Positions 34,501-44,002 are shown, counted from the stretch's first letter. The stretch is 64,000 bases of DNA from Mucilaginibacter sp. L3T2-6 (GCF_030519355.1 NZ_JAUMKC010000010.1:1-64000); one strand, 5' to 3'. Notes: generated from the sequence alone by a model not told the origin. Made by a program: numbers and translations.

Positions 34501-36236
34501 CCGGTATCAATCAGCTCACTAATATCATGCTGATTATGCAGCCATGCATCGGTTTTTATGGTGATGCCTTTCAGATCAGGAGCCTGTGCTGCCCGTTTGC
34601 AAAGCTCCAGCAAGTCTGTAGTGCCAATCCGGTTCTTGGGCGATGATACGCCAAATTCCGCCGCAACATTTTCCAGTTCCTGCTGTAAAGCGATCAAATT
34701 CTGCAATGCTTTCGAAAGCATTTGCTGAACAGGCTGCTCTTCATGAGGCAATAACACAGTTAACTTACTGCCCCAGAATAATAGCTTTGAGGGCGTTCCG
34801 GTGTCATTTAACCGCGCCTGTATCCTGTCGGCCATAGCTTCGGCTTTACTCATTCTCGCAGCGTCCCATTGCTCTATTTGTTCGAGCGGTATTTTGGGCA
34901 AATGTATCTGCGACGCCGTTTTGCCAATCGATAATAAAAAGCCGATTATTTTTTGTGCCGACAGACCGCTGCCAATAATTGCATTATTAATGGCGGCACA
35001 ATATTCGTTCAGCTCGCTACGGTAAGCTTGCAATAAGGCAAGTTCCTGTTGCAAAGCATTAAAAGTAGGCTTACCCAATTCCAGCACGCGTTTTAGTTCT
35101 TCGTGCAATTCTTTTTTGTTGGCTTTGTGGCTGTGCAGCTCCAGGCAGGCCTCGCCCAGGTTAATAGCGTCCAGCCGGCGTTTTACCACGTCAAGCGCTG
35201 CCATTTTCTCCGCCACGAATAATACCTTTTTCCCCTGGCCAATAGCATTAGCAATCATGTTAGTGATGGTCTGAGATTTGCCTGTTCCCGGCGGCCCCTG
35301 TATCACCATATTGCGGCCTTCATGTACGGCAAGCATCGCCAGAACCTGCGAGCTATCGGCATCAACCACCTGAAAAAGATCATTGGCCGGTGTGTCGGTA
35401 TCTAAATAATCTTCTTCGGTAGCGGTTGGCTCTTTGTCTTTAAATCCGTCCGTAAAAAGCGCATTGATATTAGGATGATTGGCCGGCTGCTCATCCTTAG
35501 GCCACTTGCTGCTATCCAGGTCGTGGTAGATCATAAATTTGCCAAACGAGAAAAAGCCCAGCTCTATAGCATCTTCATCCACTTTCCAGTTAGGTTGCCG
35601 GCCAATTCGGCTGCTGATATCCTCAAAATATGCCTTAATATCAAATTCCTCCGCATCAGGCATGTCTGGTATCGAAATATTGAAATCACTCAGCATTTTA
35701 GCCTGCAACGACAGATTGCCGCCAATTTCTACACCCGAATACCTTAGCCTGAATCTTTCATTAGCACTTGAACGTTCCAGGGAAACCGGGATCAGCAGCA
35801 ATGGCGCCAGCCGGACGTCGTCATCGTTACCGTTTTCGTACCAATTCAGCATTCCTAATGATAGATAGAGTGTATTTACCCCCTGTTCCTCAATGCTGGT
35901 TCTCGCAAAATAATACGTGTTTAACAGCTTCGACTGAAGTTTCAGATCAATTTCATCGGTTTGCAGTTTAGTATCCCGGTAAGTTTCCTGCAACTCCGGC
36001 TGTGATAATTCAGGAAACAGACCCTCTTGCCCCGCCCCTGTTTTTTCGGGCATCCCCAAAAAGGTCATTGATTTATTCTGTTTCACCAGGATGTCATAAA
36101 TATAAACCGATTTCTCCTGTATGACGTGTAATCCCCTGGCCTTTGATGCTTTGTAATTAAGTAAAGGATTGCGCAAACCCAGATCTAAAAGTTCCTTACG
36201 CGATGCCTCGAGGCGGGACAAAATAGTTTCCTGCAT
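31572..36236 (-). CDS. DUF4011-SF1 helicase-Vsr-like nuclease-DUF3320 protein
   Basis: A 1554-residue protein. Order: DUF4011 N-terminus (ASRKELLDLGLRNPLLNYK), Walker A GPPGTGKSQ at 314-322, Walker B region VIFDEASQVRPVEAL, motif III GDSKQLPPTSFF, motif VI LNVLITRAKLR. Then comes a Vsr/very-short-patch-repair-like endonuclease domain (IECDGDAYASAKSARDRDRLR, then GWKIFRIWSTDWF) and a C-terminal DUF3320 domain. This domain order matches a family reported as a solitary anti-phage system (named Hhe, from memory), but many Bacteroidota carry it among core genes, as here. It may serve genome surveillance or defence. Flanks are housekeeping. Confidence 0.85.
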   Translation of the reverse strand: MQETILSRLEASRKELLDLGLRNPLLNYKASKARGLHVIQEKSVYIYDILVKQNKSMTFLGMPEKTGAGQEGLFPELSQPELQETYRDTKLQTDEIDLKLQSKLLNTYYFARTSIEEQGVNTLYLSLGMLNWYENGNDDDVRLAPLLLIPVSLERSSANERFRLRYSGVEIGGNLSLQAKMLSDFNISIPDMPDAEEFDIKAYFEDISSRIGRQPNWKVDEDAIELGFFSFGKFMIYHDLDSSKWPKDEQPANHPNINALFTDGFKDKEPTATEEDYLDTDTPANDLFQVVDADSSQVLAMLAVHEGRNMVIQGPPGTGKSQTITNMIANAIGQGKKVLFVAEKMAALDVVKRRLDAINLGEACLELHSHKANKKELHEELKRVLELGKPTFNALQQELALLQAYRSELNEYCAAINNAIIGSGLSAQKIIGFLLSIGKTASQIHLPKIPLEQIEQWDAARMSKAEAMADRIQARLNDTGTPSKLLFWGSKLTVLLPHEEQPVQQMLSKALQNLIALQQELENVAAEFGVSSPKNRIGTTDLLELCKRAAQAPDLKGITIKTDAWLHNQHDISELIDTGKRFAALRREYDHILIPEAWTQNVLEIRQNLIAYGDKWYKFMIGAYGRTKKQLAAMSKIPLPPGTAEKVAMVDAISESRRLEQTLNELEPLAGKLFGSRWMKQRSDWDALSKIAAYMAELQFTIADSSIPQAILDYLTKNENGDSAKASLDKLSSQINEQQQSLQTVLDKLQVDLAVRMPETTLERLYYHAQQQTIESWISRFPELQKTIAWNNLTKMAAEEGFSSLISASLNWEGAVEHLKTALQKTWYEYLIEQAFNYNPALIKFERASHEEVIEKFKKLDLLNLHYNRARVALKHWEGVPRQQAGGQVNILRSEFNKKSRLMPIRKLISEAGAAIQAIKPVIMMSPMSIANFFAPGSIEFDLVIFDEASQVRPVEALGAIARAKQLVVVGDSKQLPPTSFFDKMNTDLEDEDNVTADLQSILGMCDAQGAPQRMLRWHYRSRHESLINLSNKEFYEDKLVIFPSPGSKTRLGLVFHYLENAVYDRGKTRTNPIEAEAVADAVIQHAVNNPKQSLGVVAFSTSQMQAIQNALESRRRKHPEVENFFRSHIHEPFFVKNLENVQGDERDVIYISIGYGKTEEGKVPMSFGPLNNEGGERRLNVLITRAKLRCEVFTNITSEDIKPTESTKFGIRALKSFLYFAQHGRFDEGGDVIVTQKRPFEDQVADELTAKGYIVRKKVGSDAFYIDLAIVDPQNPGRYIIGIECDGDAYASAKSARDRDRLRKQVMETMGWKIFRIWSTDWFRNPKQELDRLVNAIEKANQNVADNDADTDEQPVNDAVIVNREKSEEVKNGAAAYKLTQLPREVAKQELHLHSFAKLAGWITEIVNTEGPIHEDEMAHRLAEAGDVSKMTSRVKYTITQATQFAKDNKMINAKGDFLWPVDMETPVIRDRSDFPPSSKKLQYIAPEEIDLAIQKVVEDAIGIQPEAAVPFVAKMLGFGRVTEDLKDDILHAIELSLDKDHVYMDGEFLKKS

Positions 36237-36336
36237 AATAGTTTTTAAAACGAGATAAACATAAAAAAATTTGATGAGTGGTGAGGTGTGAGCAATGAAT
36301 TGTTACGTAACGCCATCCCACTGTCCGCCCATAACC

Positions 36337-37230
36337 TTATTTCACCGGCTCGATAAATATTTGTTTTATCCGCGGGAAGTCCGTTTGTATCGCCTTGGTT
36401 ATCCTTTCAATAGCATCAGTAATTTGCCGGGTGGTGAGGTTATCTTTAAAAACAGTATTCAGCTGTAAAAGAACCTCTTCCGGCGACATATAGGTGCTGA
36501 AGTGTTTTTTTACTTTAATAACAGCGTCGTCCGCCTGGGCAAGCAATATTATTTTTTTCAATGTTGTTCTGCTGGTTGACTCGCCCAGCAGCAGGCTTTT
36601 GCTTTCGCGAACCAGCAAGGCGCTGATCGCTATCATTATAACGCCAATTACGATAGAGGCAGCGACATCATAATACGGATTTCGGTACAAGTGCCCGAGA
36701 AATACGCCGGCAAAGGCAATGATCAGCCCCAGCATATCTCCAACGTCGCCTAGCAGAACAATTATTGTCGATGGATTTTTGGTCTGGATAATTGCTTTCC
36801 AGAAATATATTTTACCCCGTTCCCGGTTAAACTCTTTTTTTGCGGCATTCAATGATATGGCCGTAAATATAAAAGCTATGCCTAGTACGGCGTAATCCCA
36901 GCCTTGATTGCTATCGGGGTTTGGGCTGTTTATATGTATAATGCCCTGGTAAACAGACACGCAGCCGCCCATCACAAATATCAGCAGGGATACAATGAAC
37001 GACCAGAAGTAAAGTTCTTTGCCATAACCGAACGGCCTGGTCAGATCGGGTTTTCGTGCGCTGGTTTTTATGCCCCAGATCAGCAGCAATTGGCTTATCG
37101 CATCTATTATAGAGTGAATGCCCTCTGAAACCATGGACGAACTACCCGTAAAAGCGGCAGCTGTAAACTTGGACGCCGCAATTATCAAATCGACCGCTAA
37201 AGAAATGTAAATAAACGCCTTCGACTTCAT
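36337..37230 (-). CDS. Cation diffusion facilitator family transporter
   Basis: A 297-residue CDF exporter of divalent metals (Zn, Co, Mn or Fe). Six helices are expected. SEGIHSIIDA in helix 2 and the GDVGDMLG segment in helix 5 provide the paired His/Asp metal site. The C-terminal cytoplasmic domain (ISALLVRESKSLLLGES onwards) is present. The metal is not assignable. Confidence 0.88.
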   Translation of the reverse strand: MKSKAFIYISLAVDLIIAASKFTAAAFTGSSSMVSEGIHSIIDAISQLLLIWGIKTSARKPDLTRPFGYGKELYFWSFIVSLLIFVMGGCVSVYQGIIHINSPNPDSNQGWDYAVLGIAFIFTAISLNAAKKEFNRERGKIYFWKAIIQTKNPSTIIVLLGDVGDMLGLIIAFAGVFLGHLYRNPYYDVAASIVIGVIMIAISALLVRESKSLLLGESTSRTTLKKIILLAQADDAVIKVKKHFSTYMSPEEVLLQLNTVFKDNLTTRQITDAIERITKAIQTDFPRIKQIFIEPVK

Positions 37231-37322
37231 TGCTACGGTTTATAACAACCCCATTGCAAATTGGTTGTCACAATCGTAATAATTAAGTATTAATCAAACC
37301 ACTAAGCTAACATATTCAGCAG

Positions 37323-38744
37323 CTATTCATCGTCTTCGCCTTTTACAAAGAATTGTTTGTTAAAATTAACGAGGTACAACTCGCTGATAGCCCGGGTACA
37401 GGCAGTATAAAACCAGCGAAGAAAATCTGTATTTACCATTTCGTCGGTAAGATACCCCTGGTCTATAAAAACCGCACCCCATTGGCCGCCCTGGGCTTTG
37501 TGGCAGGTAATGGCGTAGGCAAATTTTATCTGTAAAGCATTATAATAGGGATTTTGCTTCAACTCTTTCCATTTATCGCGCCTGGCAGGGATATGCTCAT
37601 AGTCTTTCATTACTTCTTCGTAAAAACGCTTTTGTTCATCCTGCGGCAAGGCCGGCGCGTCAGTATAAAGTGTATCGAGCATAACTTTACAGTCGATAAC
37701 AGGGTCTTCGGCATAGTCGGTAAACTCCATTTGAACGTCAGCAAAGCGAAAGCCATACATGTCCTCAAACCGGCGTACTTTTTTTATGCGTGCAATGTCG
37801 CCGTTAGCTATAAAATCGGTGCTGCTTTCCTCCTTTTCGGCCATCCAGAAATAGTTGTTTTTTACTATCATAATTTGGTCGCCGCCGGTTAGTTCTTCCT
37901 CACGGTATAAAATCCGGTTACGGATTTGCCGGTTGTAAGCGTTGGCATTTTTATTTGAGCGGCAAATCACCAGGGTATTATCGTTGCCATATTTATTGTA
38001 GGCGTAGTTAAGCCCTTCTTCCAGCATATCGCCGCGCATGTGATAAACATCCTTGTAACCCTTGGTGATGATCTGGGGCATCTTTTCTTTACCCAGGCGA
38101 ATGATATTACGTACTTTAGTAACATTATACAAAATGCCTGAATCTTTCTGCTGGCGCAATACATCGGTTAACTCATAAGTATAAATATCAAGGCCGAACC
38201 GGTCTTTCATCAGCTTTGGATTTAGTGCCGGACTATCATCCGAACCCACCGGCGGCAGCTGCGCCGTGTCGCCAACTAACATTAGCTTGCAGTTTTTGGT
38301 GTTATAGGTATAATTCACCAGATCATACAATAAGGATGCTTTATGCCCTATGCCTATATCATCCGAAATCATAGAAGCCTCGTCAACAATAAATAATGTA
38401 TTTTCTGCAAGGTTCTCCCCTATCGAAAACCCTTCGTCGATATTAAATGCCGCCTTCTTGCGATAGATTTTTTTATGGATGGTAAACGCCTTGCGGCCGG
38501 AATAAGCTGTAATCACTTTAGCTGCTCTGCCAGTTGGAGCAAGCAGCACATATTTAAAATTATAAACCCGGAGGGCCTTGGTTAATGCGCCAAGTATAGT
38601 GGTTTTGCCCGTGCCGGCATAACCTTTCAATATAAAGCATTCATCACCGTCGTTACTGGTCAGGAAACCATGCAGTTTCTCAAACAGCTCTAACTGCTGT
38701 GCGGTAGGCTCATGGGGAAATGCTCTGATAATGGGTTCGGACAC
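37323..38744 (-). CDS. RecD-like/Pif1-type ATP-dependent DNA helicase
   Basis: A 473-residue SF1B helicase. GYAGTGKTT (residues 41-49) is Walker A, DEASMISD Walker B, GDTAQLPPVGSDD motif III, and AYAITCHKAQGGQW with FYTACTRA are motifs V-VI (UvrD_C_2). It is much shorter than RecD2. It starts with GTG at 38744; no in-frame ATG fits. Likely role in DNA replication or repair. Confidence 0.88.
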   Translation of the reverse strand: MSEPIIRAFPHEPTAQQLELFEKLHGFLTSNDGDECFILKGYAGTGKTTILGALTKALRVYNFKYVLLAPTGRAAKVITAYSGRKAFTIHKKIYRKKAAFNIDEGFSIGENLAENTLFIVDEASMISDDIGIGHKASLLYDLVNYTYNTKNCKLMLVGDTAQLPPVGSDDSPALNPKLMKDRFGLDIYTYELTDVLRQQKDSGILYNVTKVRNIIRLGKEKMPQIITKGYKDVYHMRGDMLEEGLNYAYNKYGNDNTLVICRSNKNANAYNRQIRNRILYREEELTGGDQIMIVKNNYFWMAEKEESSTDFIANGDIARIKKVRRFEDMYGFRFADVQMEFTDYAEDPVIDCKVMLDTLYTDAPALPQDEQKRFYEEVMKDYEHIPARRDKWKELKQNPYYNALQIKFAYAITCHKAQGGQWGAVFIDQGYLTDEMVNTDFLRWFYTACTRAISELYLVNFNKQFFVKGEDDE

Positions 38745-38946
38745 CTCGTTTTTCGTTAATTGATTGAGTAAGCTTAATTAACGATAAAATTATGAATAAG
38801 TTAATCCGTTTGGCTAATTTATAAAAAACTGTTACTATTAATTTAACCGCCCGGTTGAAAAAGGTTCGTAACATTCAGTTCTGTTTATTCGTAAAGAGAA
38901 TAAAAGAGCAGTATGCAGAATATTAAAGCTACCTAAACCTTAAGCG

Positions 38947-40170
38947 ATGAAAAAAATTTATCTCGAATTTTTCAGAGGAGCGGCAACTATCTTCATTATC
39001 GGCTGGCATATGGCATTCCTGGCGCCAACCGGACATCCGACACATCTTACTGCTTACTGGGGAACAGACGCCCTCATTATCTTTTTTATGCTTTCGGGAC
39101 TGGTAATCAACCTGTCAGAATCACGCAGGCCAAAAACATTTACAGCATTTATCAGTAACAGGTTCGGGCGAATTTATCCGCAATTTGTCATTGGGCTGTT
39201 GCTGGCGATCGCGGCATTATATATTACACACGCTGCGCTCCCTCCTGTCAAAGATATTATAGGTAACTTTCTGATGGTTAGCACCATGAAAGATTATATG
39301 GGCTATGTGTCAACCAGTATCCAAAGTAACCTTCCGGTATGGTCGCTCTCGTTTGAGATGGCCTTTTATATTTTGTTTGCTTTTACCATAGGCCGCCATC
39401 AGCAAAAAAAGATGTTCGCCTGGCTATTGCTGTCGCTTGCCGCAATCCCGCTATTCTTCATTCATACGCAGCGCGACGCTCTTACCCACATCATAGCCAT
39501 ATTTGCATTTTCGGCAACCTGGATAACTGGTTATTATGTCTATCAATATTATAATCGTTTTTATATCGAAAAATACGCAGTTCTTTTTAGCCTTGGCATA
39601 TTACCGCTTATTTCGAGAATGCAGTTTTCTCCCAATTTCTACGACCCGCTCAAGTATTTTATTTTTGCCATTTTTGCTGCACCGTTTTTACGCTATTGCC
39701 TGCAGTTACCCCCTTCAGGCAAAAAAATAAAGCTGAGTTACCTGGTTATACCGCACACACTGTTGGTGATTGGCGCGCTTACCATCCGGTACATGCCTCT
39801 TAAAAATACAATCGTATACAGCACATTGCCATACGTTTATATGGGTATATTTTATGTGATTGAGAAGCTTAATTTAAAAGAGGGACTAAAATCTTTTATG
39901 CACAATACTGGTACTGTTACCGGGAAGTATTCCTACTCGCTTTACATAAGTCATTATACGGTTGTATTCGTGCTTTCAAAATTGATACACCAGGTATGGT
40001 TATATGCTTTGCTGTGCCTGCCTTTTATTGCCATCATTGCCTACGGTCTCGAGAATTGGGTACAGCCTGCGGTAAACAGGCTGTTGAAGCCAGAAGTGAG
40101 GCCCGACGCCTCGTTAAAAGACAAAACTGTCCGTGCAGATTTTATTACTCACCCTTCGCTTGGACGTTAA
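38947..40170 (+). CDS. Acyltransferase family 3 membrane protein (OafA/YrhL type)
   Basis: A 407-residue membrane protein with about 10 helices. The first helix carries FRGAATIFIIGWHMAF with the conserved His of acyltransferase 3 enzymes, which O-acylate sugars in surface polysaccharides or exported glycans. SNLPVWSLSFEMAFYI is the second signature. It stands alone; acceptor unknown. Confidence 0.88.
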   Translation: MKKIYLEFFRGAATIFIIGWHMAFLAPTGHPTHLTAYWGTDALIIFFMLSGLVINLSESRRPKTFTAFISNRFGRIYPQFVIGLLLAIAALYITHAALPPVKDIIGNFLMVSTMKDYMGYVSTSIQSNLPVWSLSFEMAFYILFAFTIGRHQQKKMFAWLLLSLAAIPLFFIHTQRDALTHIIAIFAFSATWITGYYVYQYYNRFYIEKYAVLFSLGILPLISRMQFSPNFYDPLKYFIFAIFAAPFLRYCLQLPPSGKKIKLSYLVIPHTLLVIGALTIRYMPLKNTIVYSTLPYVYMGIFYVIEKLNLKEGLKSFMHNTGTVTGKYSYSLYISHYTVVFVLSKLIHQVWLYALLCLPFIAIIAYGLENWVQPAVNRLLKPEVRPDASLKDKTVRADFITHPSLGR

Positions 40171-40300
40171 ACTGTTGAGTGCCACTGTCTTTTTGTTTGA
40201 CGAGAAGGAACACGTTTGGTTAATTTAATTACCCTGCTAAAATTTGGCGTTTATATTGCGAATGGCAAATAACAAAAATTAATTACTTTTGCTCATCTGC

Positions 40301-41098
40301 ATGAGCGACAATAACAATTATACCGACAGTAGCTTCAGCCTGCACCAGGCTTATAACTACACTTTATTACTCCAGGTTGAGGCGGCTTCCTTTAATTACG
40401 CCGTTGTAAACGATAGGCAGTTATTAGTTACGGCGCAAAACTGCGATTTGCAGGAACTTTCGCAGCCACGTACGCTTAATGACTTGCTGTCAGCTACTTA
40501 TAAAAAACTTGTTATTGGCATGCCTGCATCGGCGTTAACGCTTATCCCTAATTCGCTTTTTCAGGAAGAAAGGGTCTCAGGTTTTGCCCGTTTCCTCGAT
40601 GTCAGGGACAACGAAAAAGTTTTTGCGCAGTCCCTGGACGATATCAACGCTATCATTTATAAAACAGGTGATGATTTAATATCCCCAGTTCAAAAATTTG
40701 GTTTGCAACATACGGTGTATACTGCTAAAGGTTGGATAAAAGCGATTGCCAGGACAAATCCGCCAAACTCGAATCTGTATATCGAGGTCGCAAATGATAA
40801 GGCGCATTTTCTATATTTTTCGTTAAATACATTACGTTTTTATAATGTTTTCGAGTTTAAAGCGGAAGACGAGCTGGCTTATTTCACCACATTCGTTGCC
40901 GAAGAACTGAATTTAAAGCCACAAAGCATCACGCTTGTCATCAGCGGTGATGTTGCTGCCGGCGATAAAAACCTAACCAGGCTCGCTTATTTCTTCCCCA
41001 AAATTGAACTCAATCCGCTAAAAGTGTTGGAACTGCCTGGACAGGTACAGTCTCACAAGCTATTGTCGCTTTCTGCTCTGTCACTATGCGCATCATAG
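40301..41098 (+). CDS. DUF3822 family protein
   Basis: A 265-residue soluble protein of a family largely restricted to Bacteroidota and normally found just before rsmD, as here (13-base overlap). It has an actin/FtsA-like look (alternating strands, LVISGDVAAGD), but function is unknown. ATG 40301 is used rather than a TTG at 40289. A TACTTTTG box lies at 40284-40291. Confidence 0.85.
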   Translation: MSDNNNYTDSSFSLHQAYNYTLLLQVEAASFNYAVVNDRQLLVTAQNCDLQELSQPRTLNDLLSATYKKLVIGMPASALTLIPNSLFQEERVSGFARFLDVRDNEKVFAQSLDDINAIIYKTGDDLISPVQKFGLQHTVYTAKGWIKAIARTNPPNSNLYIEVANDKAHFLYFSLNTLRFYNVFEFKAEDELAYFTTFVAEELNLKPQSITLVISGDVAAGDKNLTRLAYFFPKIELNPLKVLELPGQVQSHKLLSLSALSLCAS

Positions 41099-41619
41099 GC
41101 GGCTGTTTGAGAGGGTTAAGACTTAATCCGCCTAAAAACTTACCGGTTCGCCCTACCACTGATTTAGCAAAAGAGGCACTTTTCAATATCCTGCAAAATA
41201 AAATTGAGTTTGAAGGCATCCGCGTGCTCGACTTGTTTAGCGGTACTGGCAATATTTCCATGGAATTTGCTTCACGCGGTGCAGCCCAGGTTGTTTCTGT
41301 CGACCGCAGCATTCATTGTGTTAATTACCTGAAGGACGCGGCGCGCCAGCATGAATTAAATAACATCAAAGTTTACAAGGATGACGTTTTTAAGTACCTG
41401 CTGCTGGAGAGTGATAAATTCGACCTGATTTTTGCAGACCCGCCGTATGACCTTAACCGCATTCCTGAATTGCCTAAACTAATATTTGACCGTGAATTGC
41501 TTTTGCCAGGTGGCTTATTGATAGTTGAACACCAGTCTATGCAAAATCTATCTGGTCACCCTGCCTTTGTCGAACAGCGTAAATACGGACATTCATCATT
41601 CTCATTTTTCGGCAATTAA
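41086..41619 (+). CDS. rsmD: 16S rRNA (guanine966-N2)-methyltransferase
   Basis: A 177-residue methyltransferase acting on the 30S subunit. N-terminal RIIGGCLRGLRL and RPTTDLAKEALFNIL are RsmD signatures. DLFSGTGNISMEF binds SAM and ADPPYDL is the catalytic motif. Overlaps the DUF3822 gene by 13 bases. Confidence 0.95.
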   Translation: MRIIGGCLRGLRLNPPKNLPVRPTTDLAKEALFNILQNKIEFEGIRVLDLFSGTGNISMEFASRGAAQVVSVDRSIHCVNYLKDAARQHELNNIKVYKDDVFKYLLLESDKFDLIFADPPYDLNRIPELPKLIFDRELLLPGGLLIVEHQSMQNLSGHPAFVEQRKYGHSSFSFFGN

Positions 41620-41684
41620 ATGTAACTAAAAAGCAAAATTAGTAGTATAAAGCGTATTATTAATTCCCGTAATCATATCCCCTG

Positions 41685-43430
41685 ATGATTAAAATTAAAG
41701 CCGAAACGCAAAACATGCGGTTAAAAGACAACACCAAATATTGGGTAGCTTGCATTGTGATGATACTTGCTGCCATGGTGCAATGTTACAGAACTATACA
41801 CGATTTACACTGGGGCGGAGAGCCCGACTTCGACCGTGATATAGCTTATATCCGCACAACCTTAAGCGGGCATTATGGGCAGGACGCAAACTATGCCGGC
41901 GAGTATATGTGGTATAATCCGCTTCTTTTCTTATCAGAAACATTAATTGTAAAACTAACAGGCCTTCCAATTAACATCGCAGTGATACGTGCGGGTGCAT
42001 TTTTAAATGTCCTCGGGCCTGTTTTCTTTTTCCTGATGGTAGCGAAGCTCTTTGACTATAAGGCCGCGCTGGCCGCTTTGCTTTCATTTCTTTTCCTGGC
42101 AGCCGGGAACTTGCCGTGTTGGGGTGGTGCAACCTATTCCCCCTGGCTTATATCCGATTCATTTGTGCAGTTCCTGTTTTATATAAATATAATACTTTGT
42201 TACCAGGCCTGCTCAACGCAGCAAATGCGGTGGTTTATCCTGCTTGGCGCGTCTATAGGCATAACTTTTTTGGGACATTCTGCCCCTGCCATATTGATCA
42301 TTCTGATAATGGTTGTGCTCCAATTGCAAAATGTTTTTTCAGCAATCAGGCAAAAAGAATATAAGGCCATTACCCGCTATGTGTTGCAAGGAGTTGTTAC
42401 CGTAATACCGTTTATACTATGTGCATTTCCGTTTCTCTATTTTGTTTGGGGTAAATACGGTTTTCATTTTGTCAACCGCGCCATCCTGGAATGTGCGCCC
42501 GGGATTTTTGCACGAAAAGAATGGGCCAGGCTCGTTGAAGCCAATATTTCTTTTAGCCTGCTGATTGCGCTTATTGGCCTCATCTGGTTCTATTTAAAGT
42601 ACGATAATAAACTTATCCGCAGAATAGTATTCAGTTGGCTGGTTATTACGGCTTTTATGTATGTATATGAATCGTTGGTTCCGACGCTCGACCGCCTTGG
42701 TAATATACATCTGCCTGATACCATCCCTGCTTTCCACTACTTTTTTTATCTAAAGGTCCTGCAGTCTGTCTTCTTTGCGTTCGGCTTTATCTTTATCCTG
42801 CAACAAGCTTCGGTATGGCTGACTAAGGTTACTAAAAAGGAGATCTATTTTACTCACTCAGCCGGGCTTTTTGTCGGGGCAGTGCTATTGTATGCAGCAT
42901 GCTATTATCCCATTTATGTACACAGAGCTGATTTTATGGAAGCCAGAAAAGATGCAATAGCCAAAGGAAGCGAAACCGATAAAATAGAAATCTACAATTT
43001 TATCAGCAAAAATGTGCCCTTAAATAAGGTATTGCTTTGCGAACATGACTTATCACTCTTTCCGGTAATGCCAACAGCCATAAAGATGGTATCCGTGGAG
43101 ACTTTTTTCTCCAACCCATACGTCAGCTATGATAAACGCGAAGCCGACCGTAATACGATGTTGAATTACCTCACCACAAATCAGCCCGGGGACGCGGCCA
43201 AACTCTTTAATGATTATGGGGTGAGCCTGGTATTGCTTACAAAAAAGGATTACGCTAAATACAAAACTCCTCGCTTTGCCACTGATAAGCTGCTGTTTAA
43301 AAACGACTCATTTACACTAATATCGCTTGAACTTAAAAAGGATAGTTTGATGAGGAATAAGCGTATGGCATTTACGCCAGGTAAGCCCCGCAATAACGAC
43401 TATTTTTACTTTTTTCTGAATGGCTTATAA
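41685..43430 (+). CDS. Polytopic membrane protein, GT-C glycosyltransferase-like
   Basis: A 581-residue protein with about 10-12 hydrophobic helices. The first outer loop carries an acidic motif PDFDRD (residues 47-52) of the kind used by GT-C enzymes that take sugar from polyprenyl-phosphate donors. A soluble C-terminal domain of about 150 residues begins near DKIEIYNFISKNVPLNKVLL. No exact family is recognised. Its 3' end overlaps the convergent HAD phosphatase gene by 25 bases, which places it beside a polyprenyl-phospho-arabinose operon. I infer it could use that donor. Confidence 0.55.
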   Translation: MIKIKAETQNMRLKDNTKYWVACIVMILAAMVQCYRTIHDLHWGGEPDFDRDIAYIRTTLSGHYGQDANYAGEYMWYNPLLFLSETLIVKLTGLPINIAVIRAGAFLNVLGPVFFFLMVAKLFDYKAALAALLSFLFLAAGNLPCWGGATYSPWLISDSFVQFLFYINIILCYQACSTQQMRWFILLGASIGITFLGHSAPAILIILIMVVLQLQNVFSAIRQKEYKAITRYVLQGVVTVIPFILCAFPFLYFVWGKYGFHFVNRAILECAPGIFARKEWARLVEANISFSLLIALIGLIWFYLKYDNKLIRRIVFSWLVITAFMYVYESLVPTLDRLGNIHLPDTIPAFHYFFYLKVLQSVFFAFGFIFILQQASVWLTKVTKKEIYFTHSAGLFVGAVLLYAACYYPIYVHRADFMEARKDAIAKGSETDKIEIYNFISKNVPLNKVLLCEHDLSLFPVMPTAIKMVSVETFFSNPYVSYDKREADRNTMLNYLTTNQPGDAAKLFNDYGVSLVLLTKKDYAKYKTPRFATDKLLFKNDSFTLISLELKKDSLMRNKRMAFTPGKPRNNDYFYFFLNGL

Positions 43431-44002
43431 AATGCTTTGGTGCCCAGAGCAAGCATCGGCTTATCCCCGGATGAATCGCCGTAGCAATAGATCTCGTCGT
43501 ATTCAGCCAGGTTGTAAACTGCTTTAATGCGGGCTACCTTTTCTTCGGCGTTGTTGTTCACGCCATCGATGTAACCGCTAAGGGTCTTGTCGATGTACTG
43601 CAGATTTGTGGCAATAAGTCCCAGGCCATTTGCGTCGGTCCATTTCTGTATCCAGTTTGTTGGCGAAGCGGATACAACAACCACTTCAAAACCCTCTGCT
43701 TTTAACTTTTGTATTTCTTCTATTGCATCCATGCGAATCATCGCCGGCAACACTTCGTCGACAAACTTATTGCAGGCTTGCTGAAATGCCGCGATATTCA
43801 TTCCGCTAAAGAAATAACGGAGCATCCGTTCCTTCGCCTTTTGGTTTGATACCATTTTCAGCTTCAAACCAATCAGGGTGGGCGCATTTAACAGAAAGCC
43901 GGTGTAAAACAATATCTTGCCCTTTTGGTGCTTTATAACCTCCAGCAAAGTGTCTTTCGTAGTTATGGTTCCGTCGAAATCAAAAAAGGCTATCTTTTTC
44001 AC
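43406..44002 (-). CDS. HAD-IB family phosphatase
   Basis: A 198-residue SerB-like HAD phosphatase. DFDGT (Asp8, Asp10) is motif I and YGDSSGDKPML motif IV. Its ATG overlaps the DprE2-like stop (ATGA). In mycobacteria the decaprenylphosphoryl-5-phosphoribose step needs a phosphatase (a PAP2-type protein is proposed there). This HAD enzyme could fill that place, which is inference from position. Confidence 0.85.
   Translation of the reverse strand: MKKIAFFDFDGTITTKDTLLEVIKHQKGKILFYTGFLLNAPTLIGLKLKMVSNQKAKERMLRYFFSGMNIAAFQQACNKFVDEVLPAMIRMDAIEEIQKLKAEGFEVVVVSASPTNWIQKWTDANGLGLIATNLQYIDKTLSGYIDGVNNNAEEKVARIKAVYNLAEYDEIYCYGDSSGDKPMLALGTKAFYKPFRKK

Noticed and set aside
41780-43430. Calling the 581-aa membrane protein an Emb/Aft arabinosyltransferase
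   Set aside because: Only GT-C-like topology and an acidic loop are visible; sequence motifs specific to those families were not recognised, so it is kept as an inference.
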